This document shows, piece after piece, positions 1 to 13,440 of a DNA stretch of 64,000 nt. Location: contig VZDJ01000052.1 of assembly GCA_008694505.1 (NCBI GenBank), positions 5,025,722-5,089,721 of the forward strand, written 5' to 3'. This DNA comes from Cyanoderma ruficeps (taxonomy: Eukaryota; Chordata; Aves; Passeriformes; Timaliidae). Each line of letters begins with the position of its first letter. Within the stretch, counting starts at the first letter, position 1. Below the pieces are notes generated by a model. That model saw nothing but the letters and a program-made list of their open reading frames with translations. It was not told where the DNA came from and did no database searches. The position numbers were made by a program, and so were the translations under genes.

Positions 1-3000
1 CTCTGTTTTAGGATAATAATATATTTTTTGAGCAGTGAAGTTGTGTACACAATTATGCTATCCCTGTTTGCTGGGCATTAAGTCTTATGGAATGTTGCAG
101 GGCTTTAGGAAAAAACCTCCTGACATCCTCTGTTTAGAGAACTCTGGCTACTAAAACATAAAGCTTCTCGGTCATTATTAAATGTTTCAAAGTGAAATGC
201 TTGTGTGAATCAGAAACTGACATTTTCCCAACAGAGAAAGAATTTCTAACAATTGAGAGTTTTCTGAAAAAGAGCTCGTCTTCCATGAATTGGATGCACT
301 GCTATAAATTTGGTTGCTCCCTAATCAGCTCTGAGTATGAACGTAATTTCCATAAAACTTACCCTCTATAATGGTTTTTCACAGGTTCACAGTCTCACAG
401 GGGCTGTGGTAGGCTAAGGCCTGAAGACAGTGTGTGTTATACCATAAATACTTCCTGGCTTTTGTGAAGAGATCCCCCGTGCTCAGCGTTTGCATGTCAT
501 TACCTCGCTCCCAGCTGTTTGTGGGCAGCGCTGCTGTCTCAGCTCTGGGAACAGACAGGTTTGGGCATGCATGTGAATGACATGGTTTGGTCCTGTCTGT
601 GTTGCAAGCCGGCGCTGTGGAAGGATCTCCATTCTCAGCTTGAGCGTTGCTCTCGGTAGTAAGTCTTATTTTCCCAGGCAGGTTGTTGAAAGGTGTTAAT
701 GAGGCTCCAAAGAAGAGAAAATAAGGGCTCCCATGGTTTTCTAGTTCCAAAGCTGCTTCTGGTGGCAGACCCAGGTCCAACACGCTGACGCCATCTGAGA
801 TCATTTGCCCACACCCAGAATGCATATCCAGTTTGCTCTTGTAACACCAGTGTTGGCTGAAACATGGGCATTAAAATATTTGGCCTGAGGTGCTTTTTTG
901 ATGCACGCTCGTTTTCTTTCCATACCAAACCAATGCTAACAGCTTTTTCCGAGGCAAACTAGAAAGCAAATGTAGATATGTAGCATGTTGCTCAGCAATA
1001 CTTTTACTTTCAGACTAAAGTAGCGTTACTTTACAAAGTTAGTTTGTGCCATAGCAGCTTCAGTCCAGACCTGTCAGCTATCCATACATTGATTAGATTT
1101 TGCCATGTACCACCCTCCTTGCATCGAGAGGGTTCTCTGAGAAAGCGATCCTTGGAGTCTCACAGGCATCCTCTACAATTTTAGTTTCAGGAAGAAGGAC
1201 AGGTTTCTGAGACACAACTCTTCCTTCCCACACCACCAACATTGTCTGTGGCACAAAGGGATACCTGCCAGAATTGTCTGTTATCCTCAGATGAGCAGCC
1301 TTAAGCAGCTTGATGCCTCAATAACATCTGTGACTTGCTTGATGGCATGTCAGCTGGCATGGTGTCCCAGCCTCCTGCCCTTTTGGATCTCTGATACCTG
1401 GGGGAATGGGGAGGGGAGAAAGTGTGGCTGTTCCCATCTCAGTGCCTTCAGTCCTCTCAAGGCCCCTGCTGGGCAGCAAGAGTATTCAAATTACCTTTTC
1501 AAAGGTAGCCTGTGACTTTTTTTCCCCTGTGTCTGTAATCTTAACTTAATCACAAAGTAATTAACGTGCATGCTTCCACTAGTACACTCTTGGCTGCACA
1601 CAAGCCTGTAAATACTTGGCTTTGGAAAGCTGAGGATTTTGTCTTTGAAACATTTTGCCAGATTCCTAAATGGAAAATAGCTAGGTGATTTTAATGGCAA
1701 GAAACCGTGTCAACCGAGCTTAATTCTTTAGCATTTTATTCCATTTTTGAAAAGAAAGTTTCCAGTGGAAAATACTTGAATTTTTGATTACAGTTTTTTT
1801 CCAGGATGTTTAGCCCAGCTCAGTTCAAAATGTTCCATAAAGTTGAAGACCCAGTGGGTGTCCTTCCATGGTTTCACAGAATACCTTGATGACTTCACTT
1901 GTTGTTGCTTTTGAAGCCCTCTGTGGTTGTTGTTTTTTTTGGGTTTTTTTGCAATGTACCTGTCATTTGGGACCCTTTCTCACCTTTGGTAGGAAAAAAA
2001 AAATCACAGCTTCATTAAATTGGCACTATGGTTCTTACTCTGTCACCTATTTGGAAGTGTGAAACAATTTTTGGTAGGAAAAGTAATGCTGAAATATTTC
2101 TTATGAAGAAGCATTAAACTTCATCTGCAAATATTACGAGTAGCTGGTATTAACCAAATCAGTACCACGTGCTGCTACACCTTGGTCTTTTAAAAGCAAG
2201 GTACATTATTTTTTTCACTGATTGAGATGAGTTCAGCTGCATTTTAGTAACTCTTTGCTGACTTGCAAGGTTGTGTTACGTGTCATTTATAAATGTTGTT
2301 TATACAACCCTCTCCTTAATCAGTCAGGCAGCAGCGAGTGCATGGTTGTAGTGCTTGTCCCAGGAAAGTGAATCCAGCTCACTGGAGCATCCCCTATGCA
2401 CTGGCAAGAGGAAACTGCTCACTTGGACAAAACTCAGGGGATTCCAGCTTCAGATTTTACTGTCAGGAGTTTTATCTCTCCATCCTGTGGTGTCTCTTCC
2501 CCTCATAACTCCCACACCTTGGCTGTTCTTTACAGCATTCTCTGAACTGAGTCAGCCACGAGAGGGGTCAGAGCTCAACCTCGTGTGAGTCACTCCTGCT
2601 CCTTGAAATGAATTAGAGCTGTACTCACCTGTTTTCCATTTGTTTTCCGTGGAGGAACACTAATGCTAAATGCATTCATTAGGGATTTTTGTTTGATTTC
2701 CTTGAGTCCCTGGGATATCATTAATTATTGATCTCTAAAAGTACCTTAAAGAACAAAGGAAAGGGCATTGATTTTGAGCATTGACACAAAATGCATTCTT
2801 TGTTCTGTTAACAATTTTAAGCGAATAGGAATGGTTTTTTTGGGGAGGATCTCATTTTACCTCTCCCGATGATGTTCAGAAGCGCAGAGAGAGAAAGAGA
2901 AGTGTCCTTGCAGGAGCTGAGTGCTTTGTGTGGTGTAAATTAGATGCATTAGTGTCTTGTGAATAAAACAGAGTGAGTGTCTAGTGAAAACACTGCTCTA

Positions 3001-6000
3001 ACCCCACACGAACGTACCATGTGTTTCAGTGAAGAGTGTGAAAAACTCTCAGAGGTCCAACGTAAACTTTGGATCCACAGCAGGGTAAAGTGCACCAACA
3101 ATATGGAAATGAAAGGAGAATTCTTTTCAGGGATGGCAATGTTTTCTGTATTTCGGATTAATGCAATTTATTAATATGACATTTACAGTTAAGGGTGTCT
3201 TCCAACCATCTGTAACATTGAGAGATGTTAGTTCTTAATGACTTTGTCTCTCTGTGCAATGGAATATCAAGTATCTCTCCAAAACTTCTGGCACTGGAGT
3301 ATGTGTATTCTACAGTCAAAGTGCAGTAGCTCGAAAAAGAAGTGTGATGTTATTAGGTCTAATTGTGTGTAATTTTAAAAGCTGTTTGACATCTAAGGAG
3401 GGATAAATGTTTTCACACTTCAGCCTTCAAACACAGCACACTGTCCTCACAGCAATTACACTGCTGTCCCCTATGATGTGACCTTCTCTTTAGTTTTCAA
3501 GCTTCTCCTTTTTATTAATTTATATCCTCAATATTAAGTAGATACTCAAAGATTTGTAAAGAATTGGATTTTCCTGCATTTGTACTTTTTTGCTATGTGT
3601 TAATTAAGGTAAATATGGTTTTGGAATTAACGTGCCCTAACATGCTCTCTGAACCTAAAATTCAAATTAGATTCACATCTGTACAGAATAATACTTGGAG
3701 AAGAAAAATTTCAAATTTCAAAGCATGTATCCCATTGAGGTTAACTTACTATTTATTGTACAAATTACACTTATACACGGGGTCATTTAGTGTTGGGTCT
3801 TACTGCAGGAAAGCTTGGAATCTCCTTTTGTGTTACAAGGAACCAGCATTTATTTGCTTTTGAATGCAAGTAGGATCTTTCTTCCTCAGATTTTCATATC
3901 TGATCCAAGAATTTGTATTTTAATATCTACATAATACCATTTCTGTTTAGATTCGTATCTCTACTAAATAGAATAAAGAATAAGGATAGGGTTGTAACAT
4001 ATTTTACATATGTTATGAATACTTTAAGAAAGGAAGAAAGAGTGTCAGTTAAAAAAAACCCCTCAGAATAACAAAGGGGAAATGCAAAATTTTGCAGTGA
4101 AATGTAGGAGTTGTACGTTGTTGAGTCTGTGTATTCAGCCTCTGAGGTTTACTTTCCTTAGTCCCTCAAATAAATAATTTAATTCTCAGTCACAACTAGT
4201 AACTTTCAAGAAATACTCATCCGCTCTTCTTATATTTTGGCACAACAAACTCCACGGGTCCTTCAGGAATCCTGATTTTCTTTTTCTGGTGTTTTCTCAG
4301 TTGCTCTCTTCACCCATTGCTTTCTCTTTTGAGTGGGCAGGTGAAATGGAACTTAGGAAACAGAAGTGACTGAACGCTGCTGGTGGCGATGGCTGCAGCA
4401 GGGGGAGGGATTTTTAGGAAACAGATGGCTGTCTGCCAGCAGTGGAAGGAAAATCCTTCACTCGAGGGCTTAAAGAACTCCTCCTGACTTTGATTACAGT
4501 GCCGTGTGAATGAGGGGCAGAGGTGTCCTGTGCCATGGGTGGGAAAAGTCAAATTGCCAAGGAATGAGAACCAAAGATCTAGAAAATGTGGGTTGGGTAT
4601 GTAGAGAAGCCTAGATGAAGTTCTTGGTTTGTATGTTTTAGAAGACAGTCTGAATAAAATAAACATACAGAGAGCTAAATGCAGGAATGAAAAAGTATTC
4701 ATATGATATATTTAGTTAAAAATTCACCTTGAGTGACAGGGTTCAGATAGAGGCCTAGAGAAATGAGGCAGCACTGATCAAAAGGCAGGAAAAGCAGCTT
4801 AGTTAGAAATGGTCACATTTTCAGTGGAAAATAGGAAGAGGGGATCATGTAAGAGAGGGGATGGAACAATGAATGCAGAAATACCAAAAGGTGAGGCAGT
4901 GCTGTAGTTGTAGTTTTGATGAAAACAGCAGGCTGGGTAGTGGAGCCTGTGGAAGAGTATAGAGTTCAGCTAGCGAACAGAAAAACTACTCCTTGTGCTT
5001 TAGAGGAGCCCAGCAGTTTTCCTTATAAGCCTCTTCTTCAGGAGTGAAAATAATGAAAGGTTGAAAGGCTACAACACATTCAGAGAGCAGCAGAAAGCAG
5101 CTCATTTTGGAGTGTATCCAAAAAAAAAAAAAAGGCCATCAGTTTGGGTTGGTAGTGGTGCAGCAGTGGCCGAGAGGAGTCAGTTCAGGTCTGCAGGAGG
5201 AAGGGAAAACAGGAAGGAAGAGATACAGAATGTTTGTCATGGAAAATGCCCAAATTCCTAAGGGTTACCTGCACTCTGAGGTTTGTCAGTCACGACACCA
5301 AGTTTGTCTTCAACAAACACTAGATGGAAACCTTAACTGTTTTTGAAGAATAAAAACATAGGAGCACGAATCTGTCAAATTGCAGTATCTGATACACTAA
5401 AATAAATACCGAATTCCACAGAGACTGAGGAGACGAAGTAAAAAATAGAGCACCACTGTAAAAAAGAAAAGGGGCCTGTAGCTGAATGCTGTGCATGGCA
5501 TAACTTGCATGACCAAACACGCAGTCTCAGAAATACAAGTTAGAAGCTGCACAGTTATGAATTGGAGAAAAATCTCAAAATACTCCATCTTCATTTTGAA
5601 GACCTAAAGCAGAAAGGATGTTCCTTTCTTTTTTCTTTTGAAGGAGAGAAATCTTTTGGTCCTTATGACAGAAATGTCAGCATTGCAATAATAAACCACC
5701 GACAAACAATAGGGACTTGTCATGGATTTCAGGGGACCACAAGAAATATTGTCTGCATAGTTATTTGCTGAAGCAGATATTAAGTGATCCATTTCTCCTG
5801 CAGTTTTCCAGGTGACATTTTAATGCTAGCCTGTGACAGCTGCATACTTTAAAAAATAATAATAAAAGCAGTCCTGGTAATGTAGGAAAAAAATATGGAA
5901 GTGATTTATTCAGACCTCCCAAGTATAAAACACATCCTGGTTAACAAGAACACTAATTTAAGTGGCACCGGTGGGAGTTCAGAGAATATAAAAAGGATGT

Positions 6001-7010
6001 TCTTATTTGGTAGCTCGTGCACTAAAACACAATACTTAATAATGTCTCTTTCAAACACAAAAACTTAATGAGAAAAGCTTGTATGTCTAAAAGAGGTCTT
6101 TTTAGAAATGTGCGTGTTTTCACACTCCATTTTCTTGTTAGACATATGGATTTCAGTAATTTTCACATCACCAAAATGCTGCATCAGATATAAGTATCAA
6201 ATATTTTCCTATTAAAGAAGTTCAGTTGCCAAAAGGCAAGTAGAAAAGAAATGGGGAAGACCTTAAATAGCTGTTTGAGATTCATTTATGCAGTGCTGAG
6301 AAGCCGCATAGAAAGTCTAGAAAGAGATTATTTAGAGTCCCATAAAAATAAGTAAGATTTGCTATTACAAGAGAATCGTTCTTATATAATGCTCGTTCCA
6401 CAGTCCATTTGATACCATTTCAGCACTGTGCTCTCTTAGCCTCATTATTTCATGGCTAAGAGGGCTAAGCCCAGTGAAGGATGGGGGCCTCTATACTCAT
6501 CCATAGGACCAGTAGATTTGGATTTATCAAATTCCTAGGCCATCCTGGAAAGGGACAGGTATCTATTCTTTTTTTCATTTTCTTTCTGTTCATAGCAGTT
6601 AGAGAAGCATGTTATGTCTTTTTTTTACTGTAATAGCTTGTATGTTTTATTTAACCACCTAGTTTCTGGCCTGGAGCAAGGCAGAATAAAAGTGATTTTT
6701 TTAAAAAAGTTTGTGACTGTGTGCAGTGAGAGTTGATAGAGCCTGTCAGTGGGATGGGGCCAGTTCCCATCTCTGACTGATCTGCAGCTTCCCAGCAGGG
6801 GAATAATCAGCAGAAAGCAGCATCTGTGCTTTCCCATGTGAAGGCCACTGAGGATTATTCAGGAGGTGTGGAGCAGGATGGCTCCAGCAGAAATCACGGG
6901 TTTAGGGAAAGCTGATGGAGCTTTGTGGGGCCTCAGCTGGGCAGGATACAGGGATAAGCAAATTGAAAGTGAAGTCATCCTCTCTTTTGGTACCCACTTT
7001 TGAGTTTGGG
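1..7010. other. Non-coding DNA without recognised gene
   Basis: Stop codons are dense in all frames. The longest open frame (379-825, minus, 148 codons) resembles no family. Apart from the weak candidate exon at 2536-2584 I see no gene, LTR or LINE. From about 4700 to 5260 the plus strand is purine-rich and C-poor, ending at an A14 run (5120-5133). Confidence 0.6.
2536..2584 (+). other. Candidate 49-nt exon
   Basis: The acceptor GGCTGTTCTTTACAG ends at 2535 and a donor CGT|GTGAGT starts at 2585. One frame (offset 2) is open, reading FSELSQPREGSELNL. The polypyrimidine tract is interrupted, making this weaker than the candidate at 35601. No family resemblance is seen. Confidence 0.15.
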
Positions 7011-7040
7011 CTTGATTTTGTTTTGGTTTTTTGAGGGGAT

Positions 7041-7062
7041 TGTTTGTTTGTTTGTTTGTTTG
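7041..7062. repeat. (TGTT)n microsatellite in a G/T-rich tract
   Basis: Five and a half perfect copies of TGTT lie within a longer tract (about 7010-7105) that is almost only G and T on the plus strand. The equivalent minus-strand text is CAAA-rich. Confidence 0.93.
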
Positions 7063-7105
7063 TGGGGTTTTTGGTAGTTGTTTGTTTTGGGTTTTTTTTT
7101 TGGGC

Positions 7106-10100
7106 TGGCTATTCCAATTTCTTAGTGAATTCCTATTACCCTTCCCATGACCTTTGCTCAGGAATAGCATGCAGACTTTGCTTATGGCAGCAAGAACGGG
7201 ATCTTGTTTTCAGCAGGGTCTCTGCTAGCCCTCTCCCCATTTTCCTAAGATTATTAAATTCTCATCTTTATGGGTTCCCTTGTTTCGAATGCTCTATACA
7301 TTAGGAGTTTTTACTTTCTTCTAAAAACTAATTTCAGACATTGAGACCAGTAGATACCCTATTTCCCAACGGGATAGCAGGAGAGATTAAAAAGAAAACA
7401 AGGCAGTACATTGCTGAGGGACCAATGTGCTCTTACCTGACTAATCAGTATTCAACCATTAATCCTGTTCTTCCCCAGAAAGCAAAATCTCTCCCTTCAA
7501 GGTTGCAGTTACCAACTATTCACATACCCAGATGGCTTATGGGCATTATCATGACTTGTGAATTGAATTAGTCTTCACGTGGAGTCCCATTTTTCACCTA
7601 TGCTGACTTTTATTTGCATAACTCATGGCAAAGGGTGCGCTGAGAACAAGCTTCACTTGGAGCCCTCCTCCTTTTCCCTGTGGCACTGCAGTGGCCAGCA
7701 GTGCCTGAGAACAATAACACTATTTCAAATGCCTGACAGGCTTTCACTGGTTTATACATGATATAGACTTTTCCTCCAAAAACAAGTTTTCATCATCGCT
7801 GCTTGGCATCACTGATAGGTTGTCAGTGGGAAAAGAAAGAGTTCAACATGGTCGTGATGAATGAATTTGAAAATGCACAATGGTGCCTTTGAAGGTTTGG
7901 GAGCAGCATTGCCTGGGTAGATGGACTATGGATACCCAGCATTTTGCATGGTATAAATAAATAAATGCAGATGCTCCATCTTTATCTCTATTACACACAC
8001 TGACATCTGCCATAAGCGTTATATTTGCCTGCCAAAAAACGAGCTTTTCCCGGCACCCTTTGTGGTGCACAGCCACGTTCTGAAATCAGTCTTTTTTCCA
8101 CATTAGCCACATCTATTAATGACTCCAGCAGAATTTTTTCACTCCCAATTCAGACATCTAACATGTTCACCTGCAGCCTATTGTAATTCAGCTCACTGCA
8201 GGGAAATGGAAGCTCAACATTTGCAAATAGGCTCTATTTCAGTGAATGTGATGGATGTAGGTATAGATTCCCTGTACACTGAATGGGGTGCACATAAAAG
8301 CAAGTATTCTGTCTTGCTCTGAACGTGATGAATGTGAGACTTGAATGCCTGGGTACTGAGAACACACAGTGCCTGAATGGGCAGGTAGGCTGTATCCACA
8401 CTTGTGATCTCTGCTGCATGCCTCTCCACACCAGTCATTTCCTTTGGTGCCTGCTGAGTGCCAGATTGCAAGTCTCATCGAGGGGGAATTCAGTGGGAAT
8501 CTAAAACCCAGGATCTGTGGGCCACTAGTTGAGACAACACAGGAAATATCAAGGAACATCTGTTCCCTACACTCATGTATTCTAAAATAAAAAAAATAAA
8601 AAAAAGCAGGGAAAGTTTCATCCTTTCATTGCTTTGGTAGCCTTTGGTGTAAGGAATGAGTGGGGGATGTTGGTTGGGGTTCAGAGTTCCTTTTCTAAAA
8701 GAGACCAGTTGTCTACCTCACGGTGATGCAGGATACCTGCTCTGCTTTTCTCTGCTGGGGCTGAGGGGACCAGCATTGACTGGTCCTGCTCCAAGAGCTG
8801 CTCCAAGTTTCCTCCAGCTCAGGCTGCAACTCAGCACTGCTCCCCGGAAAACACCAGTGTGACCTTTCTCAGAGGGAGAGGACACGAAGCTGTGTGATCT
8901 GGTGGGCAGAACAAAGAGCTGCTTTTGTCCCTGGCATGGGTTCTTTTTGTAGAGTTCTCAGAGTTGCACAAGCCAGGCTTTTTGTGCTGTGCAGCCCAAG
9001 CCTGGAGAAGCCGGGCACTTGCAATTTCCATTGGAAACAAGGAAAACGTATTAACTCGGAGAAAAGCCTGCTGGTTTTAACTCAGGGAAATAAATAGAGA
9101 TTATGGGGCTATTTGGGAGTAGAAGACTGATCTAAAATCAATATCCAAAGCCTTTGAGAACGGGCTTTAATTACTGTCACAATCCAGGATGGAGCAGAAG
9201 ACTAGTACTAAAAGGAAGTGTAGGCAGGGAATGGGTGGCCTCAAAGAAGCCAAACCTATTCAGTTTGCCAAGAACTATTTTATACACTCTGGTCCCAAGG
9301 CATCCTGAGGGCTTTCACACTGTGCATGCTCTTTCCAGCCAGGCGTCAAGACCCTTTAAAGGTAAAAATGGCCAGAACAGAAGACTAACATCAGTGTGGA
9401 GCTGGAGGAACAAAAGAGTAAAAGATAATTGATTCAAAAGAGAAAAGGGACTTGCAGAAGCTTAGCTGCTCTGAAACAGAATCTCAATTTTATTACACAG
9501 AGTAGATTGCAATTCTCAGTGACAGACCTCTGCTTCTCTTCTGACTTGACTTTCTCCAGTCATTCTGACAAAACAGTAAAAAATTACTTTCTAGGCCCTC
9601 AGGGGGTGATGAGGAGCTGTTGGGATTTCCAGTGTTGATTAATAGAGTATGAACTGTCAAATCTGAAAGGCAGCTATCCCAAAATGCCAGGAACATCCCT
9701 CTGACGCTCAGTGCGAGCGTGCGTGAGCTGCCTGCAGTGTTTTTTACAATATTAATTGTCATGTGAGGTGTGCTCTGCACTCCTGTGCTTTGATGTGACA
9801 GCAGTTTTCAGGCTGTGCTTGACAAAGTGTCTGATGCTGCATCCCCACAGCACCCAGTGAACACATTCCATGGTAAGGCAGCTGTCTGAACATACCTGCT
9901 GCCTGCCTCTTCCTCCTCTTGCTCCCAGCATCTTTTTTTTGGCGTCCCACCACTTTTCACACAACTTTTTTGATGGAACTGTTTGGATTTTCAGGGTATC
10001 CTTTCATTTTGGGAACAGCACAGCCAATTCTGAGTTTGAATTGTGCCTCAGTGAAAGGGGCTGGAAACATCAGCAAGAGTTTTTCAGAAAAGCAGCAAAA

Positions 10101-13100
10101 GGCTAAGCAGGGTCCATGCCATTCGAGTGCCCAGGGATAAGAAATCCCAGAAATATTTCTCTCTGTACTCTCCAGATTTATGTAAGCTGATGCTAGTTGT
10201 CTGATTTGTACTGTGCATGTACAAAAGGATAAATTCTGCTGAGCTGTCCTTAATTATTTATCCCATTTCTTTTCCAGTGGACAATGAAAACAGAGTTTTT
10301 TCCTGTTGATTTCTTCTCTGTCAGTCTGATGGTGCAGTGTCACGCCTGTGACATTCAGTCTAAACTTCTGAGATGTAACAGGTCCTGTTAAGCTGAAAAA
10401 GTGACTTGAGGGCCTTGAAATACTCCAGACTAAATATTCATCCCCTTCCTTGATGAGCTGAAACAGGAGTGTAGGTTTGACTGTGGGACTAACCTAAGTG
10501 TCTGTAACTCTTAAGGAAGTAAAAACCAAACTCAAAACTAGAAAACCTCCTCCCTGTTCCCACTGTCAGCTTTCTGGACATACAGGGCTCAAAATGTCTT
10601 CAGGGAAGAGAATTTCACTTAAAAATTTGCCACGGATTCTTGCCCTGAAAAATGAAGGGTTTATTTCTCTTGTACAAAGAAGAAAGTAAAATAAATATTG
10701 GGGCATTTTTGTTTTTCAAAAAGAATAAGAATTGATTTTGCAGACAGCACACATTTGTTTTATGCTTTAGTCTGTGTTTATAGAAAGCATATGCTATTGG
10801 TAGTAACTGAAGTAGAAAGAGATCTGTGGAGCTTTTTTTGGTAAAAGCTCTTCAGTAGAAGTGTTTAAAGATTATACAATTACATTTGCGTAACTCTCTT
10901 GGTATTTTCTGAGGTGCTTTAAATTTTCAGCGTAAAAGAGACATTTGAATTATTTGATTTTAATTGTGTTTACCTAGAGGCCTATGGAAACAAGTTTGTT
11001 TGACACTTCTCAGAGTAAAAACACAATCCAGGAACAGTTCCTCTCTTCAATAAGAATTGGAATCAATGCAGATTTGTCTATAGAGATTTGCAGCTGTAAA
11101 TGACTGTCATTACCAGGAAATATGTAGCTCATAACTTGTTTTTCTTGATAAAGTTAGAAGTTGACAGTTCAGGCTGTGAGATGTGATGTGGATTTTAAAT
11201 AGGGTGCCCTAGGAGGAGAGCCTACAGGAGGTTTAGTGGGTGAAGAAGTATTAGCACTTTAGCTAGACAACTAAATACATTGGTAATCACAATTTTGGGT
11301 TAAATATAGGATTAACTTTTTAAAATAACTGATAGGTGTGAGGGACTTTATATTTATTGTCTTCATTTTTTACTTGGGAGTATTTTAAAGACATTTTTAA
11401 TGTACCCTTATTCAGACCAAACCAAACTAAAAATAAAAATAATCTCTGTTATGAAAATCTCTTGCTTATTGACACTTCTGGATCAGACAAGAGAGAAGTA
11501 GGTTCCTGTCAAATTTTCGGGAATGCTTGAGCTGTAGCAGCCACAGTTCACTTTCTCTTTGCTTCTGAAGCTTTGGGGCTGTTTTCTGACAGCCCTCGCA
11601 GCTTGTGCTTTGTGCACACACACGTTTTGATAAGAGGGAAAATCACCAAAGCGGGATAAGATGAATTTTGCCACGAGTGACCTTGGGTTCCTAATTGCTG
11701 GGCAGTGAAGAAACACCCCTTTGAAGTGCAAAAGACTGGGGACTGCACAAGTGGGAAAACAATCTCTGAGATATTTTTCATCGCACAAGTGGATCTGTAA
11801 GTGATAATCAAAGAGCTGGCTATTCGAGTGTTTCTTCTCCTCCCGTTCTTCTCAATGCTTCCCATTCTTGTGCCTCATTCCTCACGCCCGCTTTGGCATT
11901 TGGAGATGAATGCCACCTCACGTGGTGACAATGGGGCCAATTCAGGGCCCTTCTGCAGGACATGAGCCTGGATGTCCAGCTACACATAAGGGATCGATGA
12001 AATAGCCGTGAGTAGTGAATTTGAGACAGAAAGGTCACTGTCAGCACTTGGTGTGCTTATGCTAACCCGTTATGTTAGGAGAATAAAGTGGTGCATTAAG
12101 CATAATTAAATGTGAGTTTGAGAGGTTTCAAAGCAGAACCAGTTATTGTCCCTTAATTGGCTTGGTTGTGTTTTGTGTAAATGGCTCTTCAGACTGTGTT
12201 AGTAGCGGGATATTCTCATATTTTTGTAAGGTATTTATTCTCTTAGCAGCCTTACTCAGTCTTCATGTCAGCTTGCCAGTCTTTGGTAGCATAATTGTAT
12301 TTATAACTAAGTTATTATATCTGTCTTGGTTATCAACTGGTATCTGCTCTAAAATAGAAAATATATATTTGGAAAAACAACTTCTGCAAAACCCTTTTTG
12401 GAAGAAGGTCATATCTGCTGTTTTGTAATAACTCGCAGGTATGGTTTTGTAATGACAGATGAACATAAGGGGGGCAAAGAAAAGAGAGAGATGAGTAAAA
12501 ACTCTGTATGCTGATGGTGTCAGACCTGCATGTATGTTCATGTCTTGGCCACATGGATCAGGCTGTGATGCCCTCTTCCCTCGCTGTTGTCTTGGATTGA
12601 GCTCAGGGCCAGGAGAGCTGAGTTGGAGCACAACCAAAGCCTTGCACTCTTGGTTTCCCTGCTCCGTCCTGAGTTCACATCACGTGCCAGTAAATCTCTC
12701 CTGCCTGCTCTGCCCCACTGCTGTGACCTTCCCTGGCTCCTCACCAGCCTTGGGTCAAGAGGTTAAATCACAGAGGGTCTCCAGCAGGAGAGCCCATCAT
12801 CATCCTCACAGCCCCACGGCGTCAGATTTCCCTTTGCTGTGCCTGTGTGAGGCAGCACTGCCTGTGCAGCTTCTTCTGTACATCTTCAGAGGCAGATGGG
12901 CTGCAAACTGCAATCTCCTGGACACCAGCTCCCTGTTACAAACTGCAGGCTTTCCTTTTTGGTTATTACTGATATAAATTGAACACCACTGTGCTGGGCA
13001 CTGTAGGAATGGATAATAAATGGCGGTCGTTGTCAGAAAGAGTTACCGGTTCAGGTTGTTTTGTGGTAAGTGATGAGGCAATAGGCTGCTAATGCACAAA

Positions 13101-13189
13101 TTGCTCAGGCACAGGGGAAATACTTAAGTACTACTGTCATGATGCTTTCTATGCTTAATTTGCTGGCATTATTATGTCATACTGGTGAG
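7106..13189. other. Non-coding DNA without recognised gene
   Basis: No repeat family or exon was recognised. A small CpG patch with a 5-bp stem lies at about 9702-9726. The open frames found here (up to 106 codons) have no family resemblance. Confidence 0.6.
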
Positions 13190-13440
13190 TTCATCACCCT
13201 CTCATATTGCTCTGTGTTCGTAATGACCGAGATAATTTAATTTGTGTACCGTTCTTTGAAATGATTTCATATTCACGGCGTATTCTAAAAAAGAAAACAC
13301 AGAGAGCAGAAATGCTGACTATTGTTTGGGAAGGTTGTTTACCTCAGTTTTCAATAATGGCAGATAAAGACATTTATTACACGCATTCAGCTGGCTTTTC
13401 TCACAATGAGAGGTTATTCCTTTAGTACTGTAGGGTAAGG
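13190..13440. promoter_or_regulatory. Candidate conserved regulatory element, CpG-retaining
   Basis: Five CpG dinucleotides (13219, 13228, 13250, 13276, 13279) sit within about 62 bases of AT-rich DNA. In vertebrate non-coding DNA CpGs normally decay, so such a cluster outside a CpG island suggests constraint or lack of methylation. TAAT and ATTTAAT homeodomain-type cores are present around 13221-13242. This is an inference from composition, with no alignment behind it. Confidence 0.28.

Noticed and set aside
379..825. 148-codon open frame on the minus strand
   Set aside because: No family resemblance, no exon-like boundaries at both ends, and a length expected by chance in 64 kb of moderate GC.
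4390..4409. CAGCAGGGGGAGG as a possible CTCF site
   Set aside because: Only the core partly matches and the GCGC flank of the consensus is missing. Not enough to call without ChIP data.
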